Part shown: positions 17,465 to 26,140 of the stretch, piece after piece
How positions within the stretch are numbered: position 1 is the stretch's first letter
Layout: every line of letters starts with the position of its first letter
NCBI RefSeq assembly: GCF_003609835.1
Contig: NZ_AP017898.1
Span: forward strand, 1,364,001 to 1,428,000
Length of the DNA: 64,000 nucleotides
DNA from: Sphingopyxis sp. FD7
Lineage (GTDB): Bacteria > Pseudomonadota > Alphaproteobacteria > Sphingomonadales > Sphingomonadaceae
Direction of reading: 5' to 3'
Position numbers and translations under genes: made by a program
The notes under the pieces: generated by a model
Seen by the model: the letters and a program-made list of their open reading frames with translations, nothing else
Database searches by the model: none
Told to the model about the DNA's origin: nothing

Positions 17465-19501
17465 TCAGAACGCCACCCGCGTGCCGATCCACAATGTCCG
17501 CGGCGTCGCGCGCTCGACTATGCCCGACGATGAAATCGCCGCCGGGACCAGCTCGTCGAAGAGATTCTCGCCGCGCGCCTCGACGCTGATCCCGTTCGCA
17601 AAACGCCACGACAGCCCGGCGTCGAGCGTCAGCGCGTCGTCCAGCCGCAGCAGCCCCAGATCATCCTCATTCTGCGCGCCGATATAGCGCAAGGTCGCAA
17701 AGCCGCCGAGCGGACCGTCGGCATTGCTGCGCAGCGACACGCTGCCGCCATGTTTCGCAATCTGCGCGGGCCGCCGCCCGTCGAGCGCCGCCGCCGCGCC
17801 CGACGCATCGACCTCGGCGTCGGTATAGGCATATGTCGCGCGCAGCGTCAGTGGGCCGATACCCTGTTCGGCGCTTACCTCGACGCCCTTGCTGTCGATC
17901 GCATCGAGATTCTGCCGCTGGTTGAGGTTGGGCGCCAGCGTCACATTGGCGATCGCATCGGTCAGCCGGTTGGCGAACAGCGTCGCCGACAGGCTGGTTT
18001 CAGCCGACGCCCAGTCGATCCCGACCTCGCCGCCCCACAGCCGCTCGGGCCTCAGCGCCTCATTCGCCATCGTCACCTCGGCGCCGACACGGAAGGGGCG
18101 GTACAGCTCGTTGAGCGTCGGCAGGCGCCAGCCGCGATAGGCTGCGGCGCGCAGCGCGACATTCTCGCGGCTCCAGCGCACCCCCGCGCGCCCGCTGGCT
18201 TCCCAGTCCTGCCGGTCGGCAAAGCGCGCGTCGCTGATCGGCGCGCCGCCGATATTGCCCTCGCGGCGATAGCCTCCGCTGAGCCACCAGCGGTCGATGC
18301 GCCCGCTCAGCGTCCAGAGAAAGCCGTCATCGCGGCTCCCCGACGTCCATTCGGCAAAGGCGCCGACGGTGTCGCTGCTGCCGCCCGCGCTGCGGTGGCG
18401 CCGCGGCACGCCCGCGGCGAAGAAAAAATCCTCCTCGGTGCGGCCCGTGGTGCGCCGCCAGTCGGCGCCGAGCCGCAGCGGGGTCGCGCCGCCGATCGCC
18501 GGACGATATTCGACGCGTGCGCCCAGCCCGGTCGCGGGAACGCGCTGGAACAGCACGGGCGCGGCGCTGCCGCGATCCGAAGCGACGCTGGCAAAGCCCG
18601 TCTCGAAGTCGCGCAGCTGGACATAGGCGAGCGCGAGCCATTGTGCGCCGCTCGCGGGGTCGCGGACGAAGCGCAGGCTGGCGTCGACGCCATCGACTTT
18701 GCTTCGGGTGAAATCGACCCCGCGGTCGCGCCGGTCGGCAAAGCCGCGCAGGCTCGCCTCGATGCGGCTGTTGTCGCCCGCATCGAAGCGGAGGCGCAGG
18801 CCCAATCCGCCTTGCTCATAAGGTGCGGCGCGATCGGCGCTGCCGCGCTGCCCTTTGGCGACCGGAACAAAACCATCGCCGCGGCTGTAGCGGCCGTCGA
18901 TCGCCACCTGTCCGCTGCCGATCGCTCCGCCCACGCTCGCCGCCGCATCCCAGCCGTCGCGGCTGCCATAGGCAAGGCTGGCTTCGGCGCCGTCGGTCAT
19001 CGCCGAATGCAGCCCGATCGTTCCCGCGAGCGCGCCGGGCCCATCGGCGCCGCCGCCGCCGCCGCGCGTGACGACGATCCCGCCGAGCCGGACCGCGTCA
19101 TAGGCGCTCCACGCCACCCAGCCGCCGAAGGGGTCGGCCTGCGGCACGCCATCGAGCGTCACCAGCGCGCGGCTCGACGCATTGCCGCCGAGCCCGCGCA
19201 GCGTCACCCCCTGGCTCGTCGGATGCGCGCTGCGCCCGTCGCTGCGGCGGAACTGGACGATGCCCGCCTCGTCGCGCAGGCGGTTTTCGATGCGTGTGCC
19301 CAGGCCGGGGGCGGGATCATAAAGGAGGGTAGTCGCCTGCGCTCCATCGCCCGCGGGAGGCAGGAGCGATCCGGCTCCCGCGACTACAATTTCCTGAAGC
19401 AAACGACCGACGTCAACGAACAGGTCGACGTCTTCTTCATTCTGCGCCATCGCCGCCGCCGGCAGCGCCAGCGCGGCAGTTCCCACCAAAAGCCGGATCA
19501 C
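17465..19501 (-). CDS. TonB-dependent outer-membrane receptor
   Basis: A 678-aa outer-membrane receptor. It starts GTG at 19501, whose GTGA overlaps the stop of the upstream maiA gene; ATG codons farther upstream lie inside maiA. Signal peptide LLVGTAALALPAAAMAQ, a TonB-box-like EIVVAG, a plug domain (SQGVTLRGLGGNASSRALVT, LDGVPQADPFGGWV) and a beta-barrel ending in TRVAF. The transported ligand is unknown. A five-glycine run sits in the plug (TRGGGGGADG). Confidence 0.9.
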   Translation of the reverse strand: MIRLLVGTAALALPAAAMAQNEEDVDLFVDVGRLLQEIVVAGAGSLLPPAGDGAQATTLLYDPAPGLGTRIENRLRDEAGIVQFRRSDGRSAHPTSQGVTLRGLGGNASSRALVTLDGVPQADPFGGWVAWSAYDAVRLGGIVVTRGGGGGADGPGALAGTIGLHSAMTDGAEASLAYGSRDGWDAAASVGGAIGSGQVAIDGRYSRGDGFVPVAKGQRGSADRAAPYEQGGLGLRLRFDAGDNSRIEASLRGFADRRDRGVDFTRSKVDGVDASLRFVRDPASGAQWLALAYVQLRDFETGFASVASDRGSAAPVLFQRVPATGLGARVEYRPAIGGATPLRLGADWRRTTGRTEEDFFFAAGVPRRHRSAGGSSDTVGAFAEWTSGSRDDGFLWTLSGRIDRWWLSGGYRREGNIGGAPISDARFADRQDWEASGRAGVRWSRENVALRAAAYRGWRLPTLNELYRPFRVGAEVTMANEALRPERLWGGEVGIDWASAETSLSATLFANRLTDAIANVTLAPNLNQRQNLDAIDSKGVEVSAEQGIGPLTLRATYAYTDAEVDASGAAAALDGRRPAQIAKHGGSVSLRSNADGPLGGFATLRYIGAQNEDDLGLLRLDDALTLDAGLSWRFANGISVEARGENLFDELVPAAISSSGIVERATPRTLWIGTRVAF

Positions 19502-20130
19502 GCGGGTTTCACCGCATCGGGGTGCGCCTTCTGGAAGGCATCCAGTTCCATGCACGCCGCGTCGATCGCCACCAGCCGGGGATAGTCGTCAAGCGGCGTC
19601 TCGAACCGGCGCGCATTATACATCTGCGGCACCAGGCAACAGTCGGCGATGCCCGGCGCGTCGCCGCCCAGGAACTTGCCGTCGCCCGCCATTGCTTCGA
19701 GCGCGTCGAAGCCCTGCACGATCCAGTGGCGATACCAGCGATCCTTGGTCTGCTCGTTCAGCCCCAGGTCGCGCTTCAGATATTTGAGCACGCGGAGGTT
19801 GTTGAGCGGGTGAATGTCGCTCGCGATCACCTGCGCGCGCGCCAGCGCGACCGCGCGCGGCATCGGATCGTCGGGGATCAGCCGCGGCTGGGGAAAGGCG
19901 CGGTCGAGCCAGTCGATGATCGCCATGCTCTGAATGATCGGCTCGCCATCGACGACGAGCATCGGCACGAACCCCTGCGCATTTTGTTCGAGATAGGCGT
20001 CGCTGCGCTGTTCACCCGCGATCAGGCTGACCTCCACGCGCTCATAATCGAGGCCCTTGAGGTTCAGCGCGATGCGGACGCGAAAGCTGGCCGAGGAGCG
20101 GAAATAATCGTGGAGGATGAGGTTGGTCAT
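19498..20130 (-). CDS. maiA: Maleylacetoacetate isomerase (zeta-class GST)
   Basis: A 210-aa glutathione-dependent enzyme. Diagnostic zeta-class motif HDYFRSSASFRVRIALNLKG with the catalytic SSAS serines, plus VPMLVVDGEPIIQSMAIIDW and PLNNLRVLKYL. It isomerises maleylacetoacetate or maleylpyruvate in aromatic degradation. No fumarylacetoacetase or homogentisate dioxygenase lies nearby. Instead it is coupled (4-nt overlap) to a TonB receptor, an odd pairing. Confidence 0.9.
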   Translation of the reverse strand: MTNLILHDYFRSSASFRVRIALNLKGLDYERVEVSLIAGEQRSDAYLEQNAQGFVPMLVVDGEPIIQSMAIIDWLDRAFPQPRLIPDDPMPRAVALARAQVIASDIHPLNNLRVLKYLKRDLGLNEQTKDRWYRHWIVQGFDALEAMAGDGKFLGGDAPGIADCCLVPQMYNARRFETPLDDYPRLVAIDAACMELDAFQKAHPDAVKPA

Positions 20131-20186
20131 GCGCGGACCTAAGATAAAGCGATGCCGTTTAGCAAGCGCCCGAACACCATAACATC

Positions 20187-20277
20187 GTCATTGCGAGGAG
20201 CGTAGCGACGAAGCAATCTCCAGCGGTCGTCCAAGTGCTCCGGTAGCTGGAGATTGCTTCGCTACGCTCGCAATGAC
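20187..20277. repeat. Palindromic extragenic repeat, family A copy 3
   Basis: GTCATTGCGAGGAGCG...AGCAATCTCCAGC and the inverted AGATTGCTTCG...CGCAATGAC end. Lies between maiA and the di-heme cytochrome gene. Confidence 0.85.
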
Positions 20278-20279
20278 GT

Positions 20280-21320
20280 TTAGGCGGGCCAGCGCGAGCC
20301 GGCTTTCCGCATCTCCGCAATCCATTGCCGCAGCAGCGCCGCGCCCTCCCGATGCACCGTCGACCGCCCGACCTCGGGCATCGCAATGCCGGGATCGGTG
20401 CTTTCGAGCCGATAGATCATGAAGCTGCTTTGCGGCGCCCCCGGCGCAATCGCGAAGTCCATCCCTCCGCTCCCCCGCCCCGCCGCCGTCGGGCGCTTGC
20501 CGATGCCATAATTCACACCCGCCGGATCGTCGGTCCAGCGCAGGAACAGCCCGCTGTTCGACGCGCTCCCCGCCGGATTGTGGCAATGCGCGCAATTGAC
20601 GTCGAGATAGGCGCGGGCGCGCTCCGCAACACCGCCGCTGGTCGCATCGTCCCACACGGGCATCGTCGGTTCGAGCGCGGCGGGCTGCGCGAAATAGCGC
20701 GCACGCAGCGCTGCCGAAGCGGCGGGATCGAGCACAAGATTGCGCGCCTTGGGTCCGATCGGCACGATCTCGCCGTTCAGGCTATGGCATTCCTTGCACT
20801 GGTTGCGGTTCGGCACGGCATAGCGGATCGAATGCCGGTCGCCCGCGGCGGTGGTAAAACTCACCGGCACGCGCCGCCCGCCCAAGGCCAGCGTCGCATC
20901 CTCGCCATCGGCGTCCCAGATATAGGGCAGCGCCGCCCAGCCCGACGCACGGCGGATCAGCAGCCGCGTCTCGACCGGCCTGCCCCCGTTCCAGTCGGGC
21001 CAGCCGAAGCTCTTGACCAGCACCGTGCCGACCGGAAGGTCGATCGCGCCGTCGGCCGTGATCGTGGCCTTTTTCCCTTCCGGAATCAGCATGAACCGAT
21101 GCTTGTCGGCATAATCGCTGAACAAGGGCGTGCGCAGCGTATAGGCGATGCCCGCCACGGGGCGCAGCGGATCATTGCCGCGAAACAGGCCGAAGGCGGA
21201 GAGCTTCGCGGGCATCGCGTCGCTTTCGACCAGCGCCTGATCAACGGTCGGCAGGGTCAGCGCCGTGCCGCCGCTACTGCACAGCAACGCCGCGGCGATC
21301 GCGGCAAGGGCGCGTCTCAC
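20280..21320 (-). CDS. SO2930 family di-heme c-type cytochrome
   Basis: A 346-aa periplasmic protein. It starts GTG at 21320, overlapping the stop of the upstream beta-helix gene (GTGA); a signal peptide follows (RRALAAIAAALLCSSGG). Two heme c sites are visible: CKECH (175-179) and CAHCH (243-247). It matches the family TIGR03806 defined by Shewanella SO2930 (from memory), which is routinely encoded beside a parallel beta-helix protein, as here. Electron-transfer partner and substrate are unknown. Confidence 0.87.
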   Translation of the reverse strand: MRRALAAIAAALLCSSGGTALTLPTVDQALVESDAMPAKLSAFGLFRGNDPLRPVAGIAYTLRTPLFSDYADKHRFMLIPEGKKATITADGAIDLPVGTVLVKSFGWPDWNGGRPVETRLLIRRASGWAALPYIWDADGEDATLALGGRRVPVSFTTAAGDRHSIRYAVPNRNQCKECHSLNGEIVPIGPKARNLVLDPAASAALRARYFAQPAALEPTMPVWDDATSGGVAERARAYLDVNCAHCHNPAGSASNSGLFLRWTDDPAGVNYGIGKRPTAAGRGSGGMDFAIAPGAPQSSFMIYRLESTDPGIAMPEVGRSTVHREGAALLRQWIAEMRKAGSRWPA

Positions 21321-22519
21321 CGAAGCTTCGCCTCCATGCTTGCGGGCAGCGTGATCCCCGGCAGCGGCGCAGGCGGCGTGCCTTTGAGGTCGGCGAGCGA
21401 CGGCTTCGCCGCGCTTTGCGGCATCGCCATGTCGGGCAGGTTCAGCGACAGCACGCCGGCATCGTCGTTGACGATCGCGTCGCCCGACCCGTCCCACAGC
21501 ACCGGCGGAAGCGTGCCGCCCATCGCCACCGCAATCTCCGCCCCGCCGGGAAATGCGGGGGCATAGCCCGCCTTGCCATGCTGATTGTCCCGCACGACGA
21601 TCGCCCGCGGCAATGGCTGATATTTCGGATCCTTATGCTCGTAGCGATAGCCGACGATCATCACATTGGCGGTGCCGTTCCGGTCGAGGATATTGTCGAA
21701 AATCTCGACATTGCGGTTCGCCATCACCAGCACGCCGGTGCCCGTCGGCACGCTCGCGACGATATTGCCCGCGGGCGCGAAATTGGGGACGCTGTTGTCG
21801 CTGACGATATTGGAAAAGACGCGGACATTGTGCCCGCCCTGCATCGGCAGGCTGGGGAGGTCGAACACCAGGATGCCGCCCGTGTTGCGGTTCGCGATAT
21901 TGTCGTGAACATCGGCGTCATAGCTGTTCTCGATCTCGATCCCCGCGACATTTTCGGTCGCGACCGATTCGCGCACGACGATATTCCTGGACTGGCCGAC
22001 ATAGATGCCGGCATCCGACGCGCCGCGGACATAGACGCTGTCGATGAGCACGTCGCTACTCTCGACCGGATAGATGCCGTATGCGCCGTTGGTCGCCTTT
22101 GGCCCCGCGGTCCATTCGACGCGCAGCTTGTGATAGACGATGCGGTCGGCGCCCTTCGACTTGATGCCGTCGCCTTTCGTATTGAGCACCGCGAAGTTGG
22201 TGAGCAGCACATCGTCGGCGGTGACGAGCAGCCCCTCACCCGCGCCCTGCTGCCCCGAAAAGTCGAGGATCGATCCGCCCTCGCCGGTGCCCGCGCCGCG
22301 CACGGTCACATTGGCGACGTCGAGCGACAGCCCGTCGGTCAGCTTCCACACGCCGGCGCCCAGTTCGACGACGTCGCCCGGCTCGGCGAGGATCAGCGCC
22401 TCCTGCAATTTTTCGTTCGCGTCGGTCGAATCGGCGCTGACACTGATCGTCTTGGCCGACGCGGGCATCGCCAGAGCCAGTACAGCACCAAAAGACACGA
22501 CGAGATAATGGAATCGCAT
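21317..22519 (-). CDS. Secreted parallel beta-helix protein, partner of the di-heme cytochrome
   Basis: A 400-aa exported protein (signal peptide ending PASA) built of right-handed parallel beta-helix repeats. PbH1-like turns recur as GIYPVESSDVLIDSVYVRGA, GIYVGQSRNIVVRESVA and GIEIENSYDADVHDNIANRN, the pattern of NosD/pectate-lyase-like carbohydrate-active folds. It is the TIGR03805-type partner of the downstream cytochrome (4-nt overlap). No lyase catalytic signature was recognised; it could bind or modify a polymer. Confidence 0.85.
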   Translation of the reverse strand: MRFHYLVVSFGAVLALAMPASAKTISVSADSTDANEKLQEALILAEPGDVVELGAGVWKLTDGLSLDVANVTVRGAGTGEGGSILDFSGQQGAGEGLLVTADDVLLTNFAVLNTKGDGIKSKGADRIVYHKLRVEWTAGPKATNGAYGIYPVESSDVLIDSVYVRGASDAGIYVGQSRNIVVRESVATENVAGIEIENSYDADVHDNIANRNTGGILVFDLPSLPMQGGHNVRVFSNIVSDNSVPNFAPAGNIVASVPTGTGVLVMANRNVEIFDNILDRNGTANVMIVGYRYEHKDPKYQPLPRAIVVRDNQHGKAGYAPAFPGGAEIAVAMGGTLPPVLWDGSGDAIVNDDAGVLSLNLPDMAMPQSAAKPSLADLKGTPPAPLPGITLPASMEAKLR

Positions 22520-22613
22520 CAGACTCTCCCTTGTTTTTTGCCAGCATGGTGCAAGACTGGAGCAATGCCAAGCCATGTTGCTGACATGGCTGTAGCTAAC
22601 CGGGGAGGTCGCA

Positions 22614-23027
22614 TTGTTTCATCGCTACGCCTTGGCGCTCGTCGCCTTCGCCACCGTTCCATCGCTCGCCGCCGCGCCGCCCGCGCTCGCGGGCCGCTGG
22701 AAAACCGACGACGGCAAGGGCATCGTCGTGATGAGCCCATGCGGCGCCAAGATGTGCGGCCATATCGAGCGGCTGCTGATCAAACAGCCCGCGGGCGGCC
22801 AGCTCGACGAACGCAACCCCGACAAGGCCAAGCGTGGCCGCAAGGTGACGGGCCTGCGCATCTATTGGGATCTCGCGCCCGATGGCAATGTCTGGAAGGG
22901 TCAGGGCTACAGCCCCGAGGACGGGCGCTATTACAAGGCACAGCTCAGCGTCAAAGGCGACCGGATGACGATGAAAGGCTGCGTTGCGGTGTTCTGCCGC
23001 ACAGTGACGTGGACGCGGGTGGGGTAA
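22614..23027 (+). CDS. DUF2147 domain-containing secreted protein
   Basis: A 137-aa protein with a signal peptide (YALALVAFATVPSLAAA). The mature domain starts LAGRWKTDDGKGIVVMSPCG and has CGHIERLL, GLRIYWDLAPDGNVWKGQGY and YSPEDGRYY, the DUF2147 pattern. Four cysteines could form disulfides. The start is a TTG at 22614, supported by a GGGGAGG ribosome binding site 4-5 nt before it; there is no in-frame ATG that keeps the signal peptide. Function unknown. Confidence 0.87.
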   Translation: MFHRYALALVAFATVPSLAAAPPALAGRWKTDDGKGIVVMSPCGAKMCGHIERLLIKQPAGGQLDERNPDKAKRGRKVTGLRIYWDLAPDGNVWKGQGYSPEDGRYYKAQLSVKGDRMTMKGCVAVFCRTVTWTRVG

Positions 23028-23031
23028 ACCC

Positions 23032-23150
23032 TCCCCTCCCGCTCGCGGGAGGGGCAGCGAGACTTGCAAGCTTTGCTTGCTAGTCGCAGCGGGGTGGGCT
23101 CAGCGACGTGGCTGCCCACCCCCGACCCCTCCCGCAAGCGGGAGGGGAGA
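23032..23150. repeat. Palindromic extragenic repeat, family E copy 1
   Basis: CCCCTCCCGCTCGCGGGAGG at one end, CCCTCCCGCAAGCGGGAGGG at the other, with GCGGGGTGGGC / GCCCACCCCCG arms between. Each end is itself a hairpin. Copies also at 25954-26073 and 34652-34787. Confidence 0.85.
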
Positions 23151-23153
23151 AAA

Positions 23154-23849
23154 TCACCCCTCGCCCAAAATCCAATCCACTCCCGCCGCGACATGAATGC
23201 GCGTCGTGTCGTAGATCGGCAGGAGATTGGCGTCGGGATCGACCAGCATCACCAGCTCGGTACAGGCAAGCACGATCGCCTGAATATCCTGTTTGGCGAT
23301 GTCGGTGATAAAGGTTTTCATCGTGCGGCGCGACGCTTCGTTGACCTTGCCGAGCATCAGCTCTTCATAGATGATCCGGTCGATCTCGTCGGCGCGGTTC
23401 GTGTCATAGGGCGCGAGCGTCAGCCCGTGGCGCACGAGCCGCTGGCGAAACCAGGGCTCAGTCATCACATTGCGCGTGCCGATCACCGCCGCCGCCTTGA
23501 TCCCGTCGCCCTTCATCTTCTCGCCGGTTTCGTCGACGATATGAATGAGCGGGATAGAAATCGCCGCGGCGACATCTTCCGCTACCTTGTGCATCGAATT
23601 GGCGGCGATCATCAGCGCGGTGGCGCCCGCCGCCTCCAGCCGCTGCGCCGATGCGATCAGCACCTCTCTGGCATGGTCCCATTGCGCGTCGGTGGTGATT
23701 CGCGACAGGTCGCAATAGTTCAGGCTCTCCATCAGGATCGGCGCCGAACAGGCGGTGCCGAGGCGCTTTTGCACCCCCTTGTTGAGATGGCGGTAATAAA
23801 GCTCGGTCGACGCCCAGCTCATGCCGCCGATCAGGCCGATTTTGCGCAT
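23154..23849 (-). CDS. Aspartate/glutamate racemase family protein (YgeA-like)
   Basis: A 231-aa two-lobed protein of the Asp/Glu racemase family. The start KIGLIGGMSWASTELYYRHL and the IIYEELMLGK segment match E. coli YgeA. The C-terminal catalytic cysteine is present (C196 in VLACTELV). The partner residue, Cys in most family members and Thr83 in YgeA, is Ala83 here (IAANSMHK). Racemisation by the usual two-base route is therefore doubtful; a one-base or different reaction is possible. Confidence 0.82.
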   Translation of the reverse strand: MRKIGLIGGMSWASTELYYRHLNKGVQKRLGTACSAPILMESLNYCDLSRITTDAQWDHAREVLIASAQRLEAAGATALMIAANSMHKVAEDVAAAISIPLIHIVDETGEKMKGDGIKAAAVIGTRNVMTEPWFRQRLVRHGLTLAPYDTNRADEIDRIIYEELMLGKVNEASRRTMKTFITDIAKQDIQAIVLACTELVMLVDPDANLLPIYDTTRIHVAAGVDWILGEG

Positions 23850-23871
23850 AACGAATCGATGCCCCTTTAAT

Positions 23872-23949
23872 CGTCACCCCGGCGAAGGCCAGGGTCTCGT
23901 CGTTGCTATCCAACGCGAGGTCGAGATCCCGGCCTTCGCCGGGATGACG
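23872..23949. repeat. Palindromic extragenic repeat, family B
   Basis: CGTCACCCCGGCGAAGGCC end with inverted CCCGGCCTTCGCCGGGATGA end. Between the racemase gene and pntB. Confidence 0.8.
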
Positions 23950-23971
23950 ATTCGGGTCAATGGTTGTGGGG

Positions 23972-25456
23972 TCAATGCCCGCTTCCGCCGATCGCCTTCA
24001 CGATGTCGTCGGCCATCTTCTTGGCGTCGCCGAGCAGCATCATCGTCTGGTCCATGTAGAAGACGTCGTTGTCGACGCCGGCATAGCCGACCCCGCCCAT
24101 CGAGCGCTTCACGAACAGCACGGTCTTCGCCTTTTCGACGTCGAGCACGGGCATCCCGTAAATCGGCGAGCTCTTGTCGGTCTTGGCCGCCGGGTTGGTG
24201 ACGTCGTTCGCGCCGATGACGAAGGCGACGTCGCACTGCGCGAACTCGCCGTTGATGTCCTCGAGCTCGAACACCTCGTCATAGGGCACGCTCGCCTCGG
24301 CGAGCAGCACGTTCATATGGCCCGGCATCCGCCCCGCAACGGGGTGGATCGCATATTTGACGTTGACGCCCTCGGCTTTCAGCAGGTCGGCCATCTCGCG
24401 CAGCGCGTGCTGCGCCTGTGCGACCGCCATGCCGTAACCGGGGACGATGATGACATTCTCCGCCTGGGTCATCAGGAAAGCCGCATCCTCGGCGCTGCCC
24501 GGCTTCCACGGCCGCTGTTCCTTCGCGCCGCCCGCGCCCGCCGCCGCATCGTCGCCGCCAAAGCCGCCCGCGATCACGCTGATGAAGCTGCGGTTCATCG
24601 CGCGGCACATGATGTACGACAGGATCGCGCCCGACGAGCCGACGAGCGCGCCGGTGATGATCATCGCGGTGTTGCCGAGCGTGAAGCCCATCGCCGCCGC
24701 GGCCCAGCCCGAATAGCTGTTGAGCATCGACACGACGACCGGCATGTCGGCGCCGCCGATCGGGATGATCAAGAGAAAACCGATGACGAAGCTGAGTGCC
24801 GTCACGGTCCAGAACACCCAGGGCGACTGGTCGAAGGTGAAATAGGCGACAAGCCCGATGATCGCGGCGAGCGTGCCGAGGTTGATGACATGCCGCGCGG
24901 GCAGCATGATCGGCGCGCCCGACATATTGCCGTTGAGCTTGAGGAAAGCGATGACCGACCCCGAAAAGGTGATCGCGCCGATCGCGATGCCCAGCCCCAT
25001 TTCGATGCGGCTGACGGTATAAATCTGCCCCGCGGCATCGGCGATGCCGAACGCCTGCGGGTTTAGGTACGCTGCCGCCGCCACGGCAACGGCGGCAAGG
25101 CCGACAAGGCTGTGGAACGCCGCGACGAGCTGCGGCATCGCGGTCATCGCGATGCGCCGCGCCATGACGATGCCGATGACCGCGCCGATGCCGATGGCGA
25201 CAAGGATTTCGATCAGCGCCACGCTGTCGAGCGCCCCGCCATCGAGGCGCGGAACATGTGTCAGCAGCGTCGTGACGACCGCGATCGTCATCCCGATCAT
25301 GCCGAAGCGGTTGCCGCGCTGCGACGAGGCGGGCGACGACAGGCCGCGCAGCGCGAGGATGAAGAAGACGCCCGACACCAGATAGGCGATCGCCGCCCAG
25401 GGGTTCACCGCGCCGTGATCGCCGGTCGCCGCGGCAAGGATCGACTGGAAATCCAT
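23972..25456 (-). CDS. pntB: NAD(P) transhydrogenase subunit beta
   Basis: A 494-aa inner-membrane protein. The N-terminal two-thirds is about nine helices of the proton channel (domain II); the C-terminal domain III binds NADP(H), with VIIVPGYGMAVAQAQH, YAIHPVAGRMPGHMNVLLAE (in parts) and VIGANDVTNPAA. It works with PntAA and PntAB to drive hydride transfer from NADH to NADP+ using the proton gradient. It starts one nt after the pntAB stop. Confidence 0.96.
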   Translation of the reverse strand: MDFQSILAAATGDHGAVNPWAAIAYLVSGVFFILALRGLSSPASSQRGNRFGMIGMTIAVVTTLLTHVPRLDGGALDSVALIEILVAIGIGAVIGIVMARRIAMTAMPQLVAAFHSLVGLAAVAVAAAAYLNPQAFGIADAAGQIYTVSRIEMGLGIAIGAITFSGSVIAFLKLNGNMSGAPIMLPARHVINLGTLAAIIGLVAYFTFDQSPWVFWTVTALSFVIGFLLIIPIGGADMPVVVSMLNSYSGWAAAAMGFTLGNTAMIITGALVGSSGAILSYIMCRAMNRSFISVIAGGFGGDDAAAGAGGAKEQRPWKPGSAEDAAFLMTQAENVIIVPGYGMAVAQAQHALREMADLLKAEGVNVKYAIHPVAGRMPGHMNVLLAEASVPYDEVFELEDINGEFAQCDVAFVIGANDVTNPAAKTDKSSPIYGMPVLDVEKAKTVLFVKRSMGGVGYAGVDNDVFYMDQTMMLLGDAKKMADDIVKAIGGSGH

Positions 25457-25457
25457 C

Positions 25458-25739
25458 TCAGCGCTCCTTCTTCTTGTACATCGCCAGCATCCGCGCGGTG
25501 ACCGCGAAGCCGCCGAAGATATTGATGCTCGCCATCACCACCGCGGCAAGGCCCAGCCATTTCGACGTCGCCGATCCCGCCGCCGCCGCGGCGATCAGCG
25601 CGCCGACGATGATCACCGACGAAATCGCGTTGGTGACACTCATCAGCGGCGTGTGCAGCGCCGGCGTCACCGACCAGACGACGAAATAGCCGACGAAACA
25701 CGCCAGCACGAATATCGAAAAAATGGCGATAAAATCCAC
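25458..25739 (-). CDS. pntAB: NAD(P) transhydrogenase membrane subunit PntAB (alpha 2)
   Basis: A 93-aa membrane subunit with three or four helices (IFSIFVLACFVGYFVVW, SSVIIVGALIAAAAAG, LAAVVMASINIFGGFAVTAR) that completes domain II of the three-subunit alphaproteobacterial transhydrogenase. The GTG at 25739 is chosen: it has a GGGGAG ribosome binding site at the right distance and gives the expected length of ~95 aa. An ATG-started longer frame would add an improbable N-terminus. Confidence 0.92.
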   Translation of the reverse strand: MDFIAIFSIFVLACFVGYFVVWSVTPALHTPLMSVTNAISSVIIVGALIAAAAAGSATSKWLGLAAVVMASINIFGGFAVTARMLAMYKKKER

Positions 25740-26140
25740 GGCGCGCTCCCCTGCTGATTCCGCTTGGCGCACCTCTTGCCGTGACGATGCCAGCCTGTCG
25801 ACTCCTAAGCTGTCAAAAATGAAGCGCCTATGTTTTGTAAAGCAAGGAATGTGGGCGCAACGGGACATAAAATTTCGTTTCCGAAGGCTTTGGCTTGGAT
25901 GATCGGATGTCGGTTTTGGTGTGGTGAGCGGACATTGAGAAGTTGCGCTGGTTTCCCCTCCCGCAAGCGGGAGGGGCAGCGAGACTTACGAACTTTGTTC
26001 GTTAGTCGCAGCGGGGTGGGCCATTGCCACGCTGCTGCCCACCCCCGACCCCTCCCGCAAGCGGGAGGGGAGAGAATGTCACCTTCCGGTCGTAAACCCG
26101 CCCCGCGCCGCGCGATCTTGGGGGCGCGAGGGCAAACCAC
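25740..26140. repeat. Intergenic region: pntAB promoter area plus family E repeat (25954-26073)
   Basis: 25954-26073 is a family E palindromic repeat (CCCTCCCGCAAGCGGGAGGG ends). The relatively AT-rich 25790-25950 lies upstream of pntAB on the minus strand and contains a TTGACA near 25810, but no well-placed -10 was found. No gene is seen. The gap separates pntAB/pntB from the fasciclin gene and pntAA. Confidence 0.65.
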
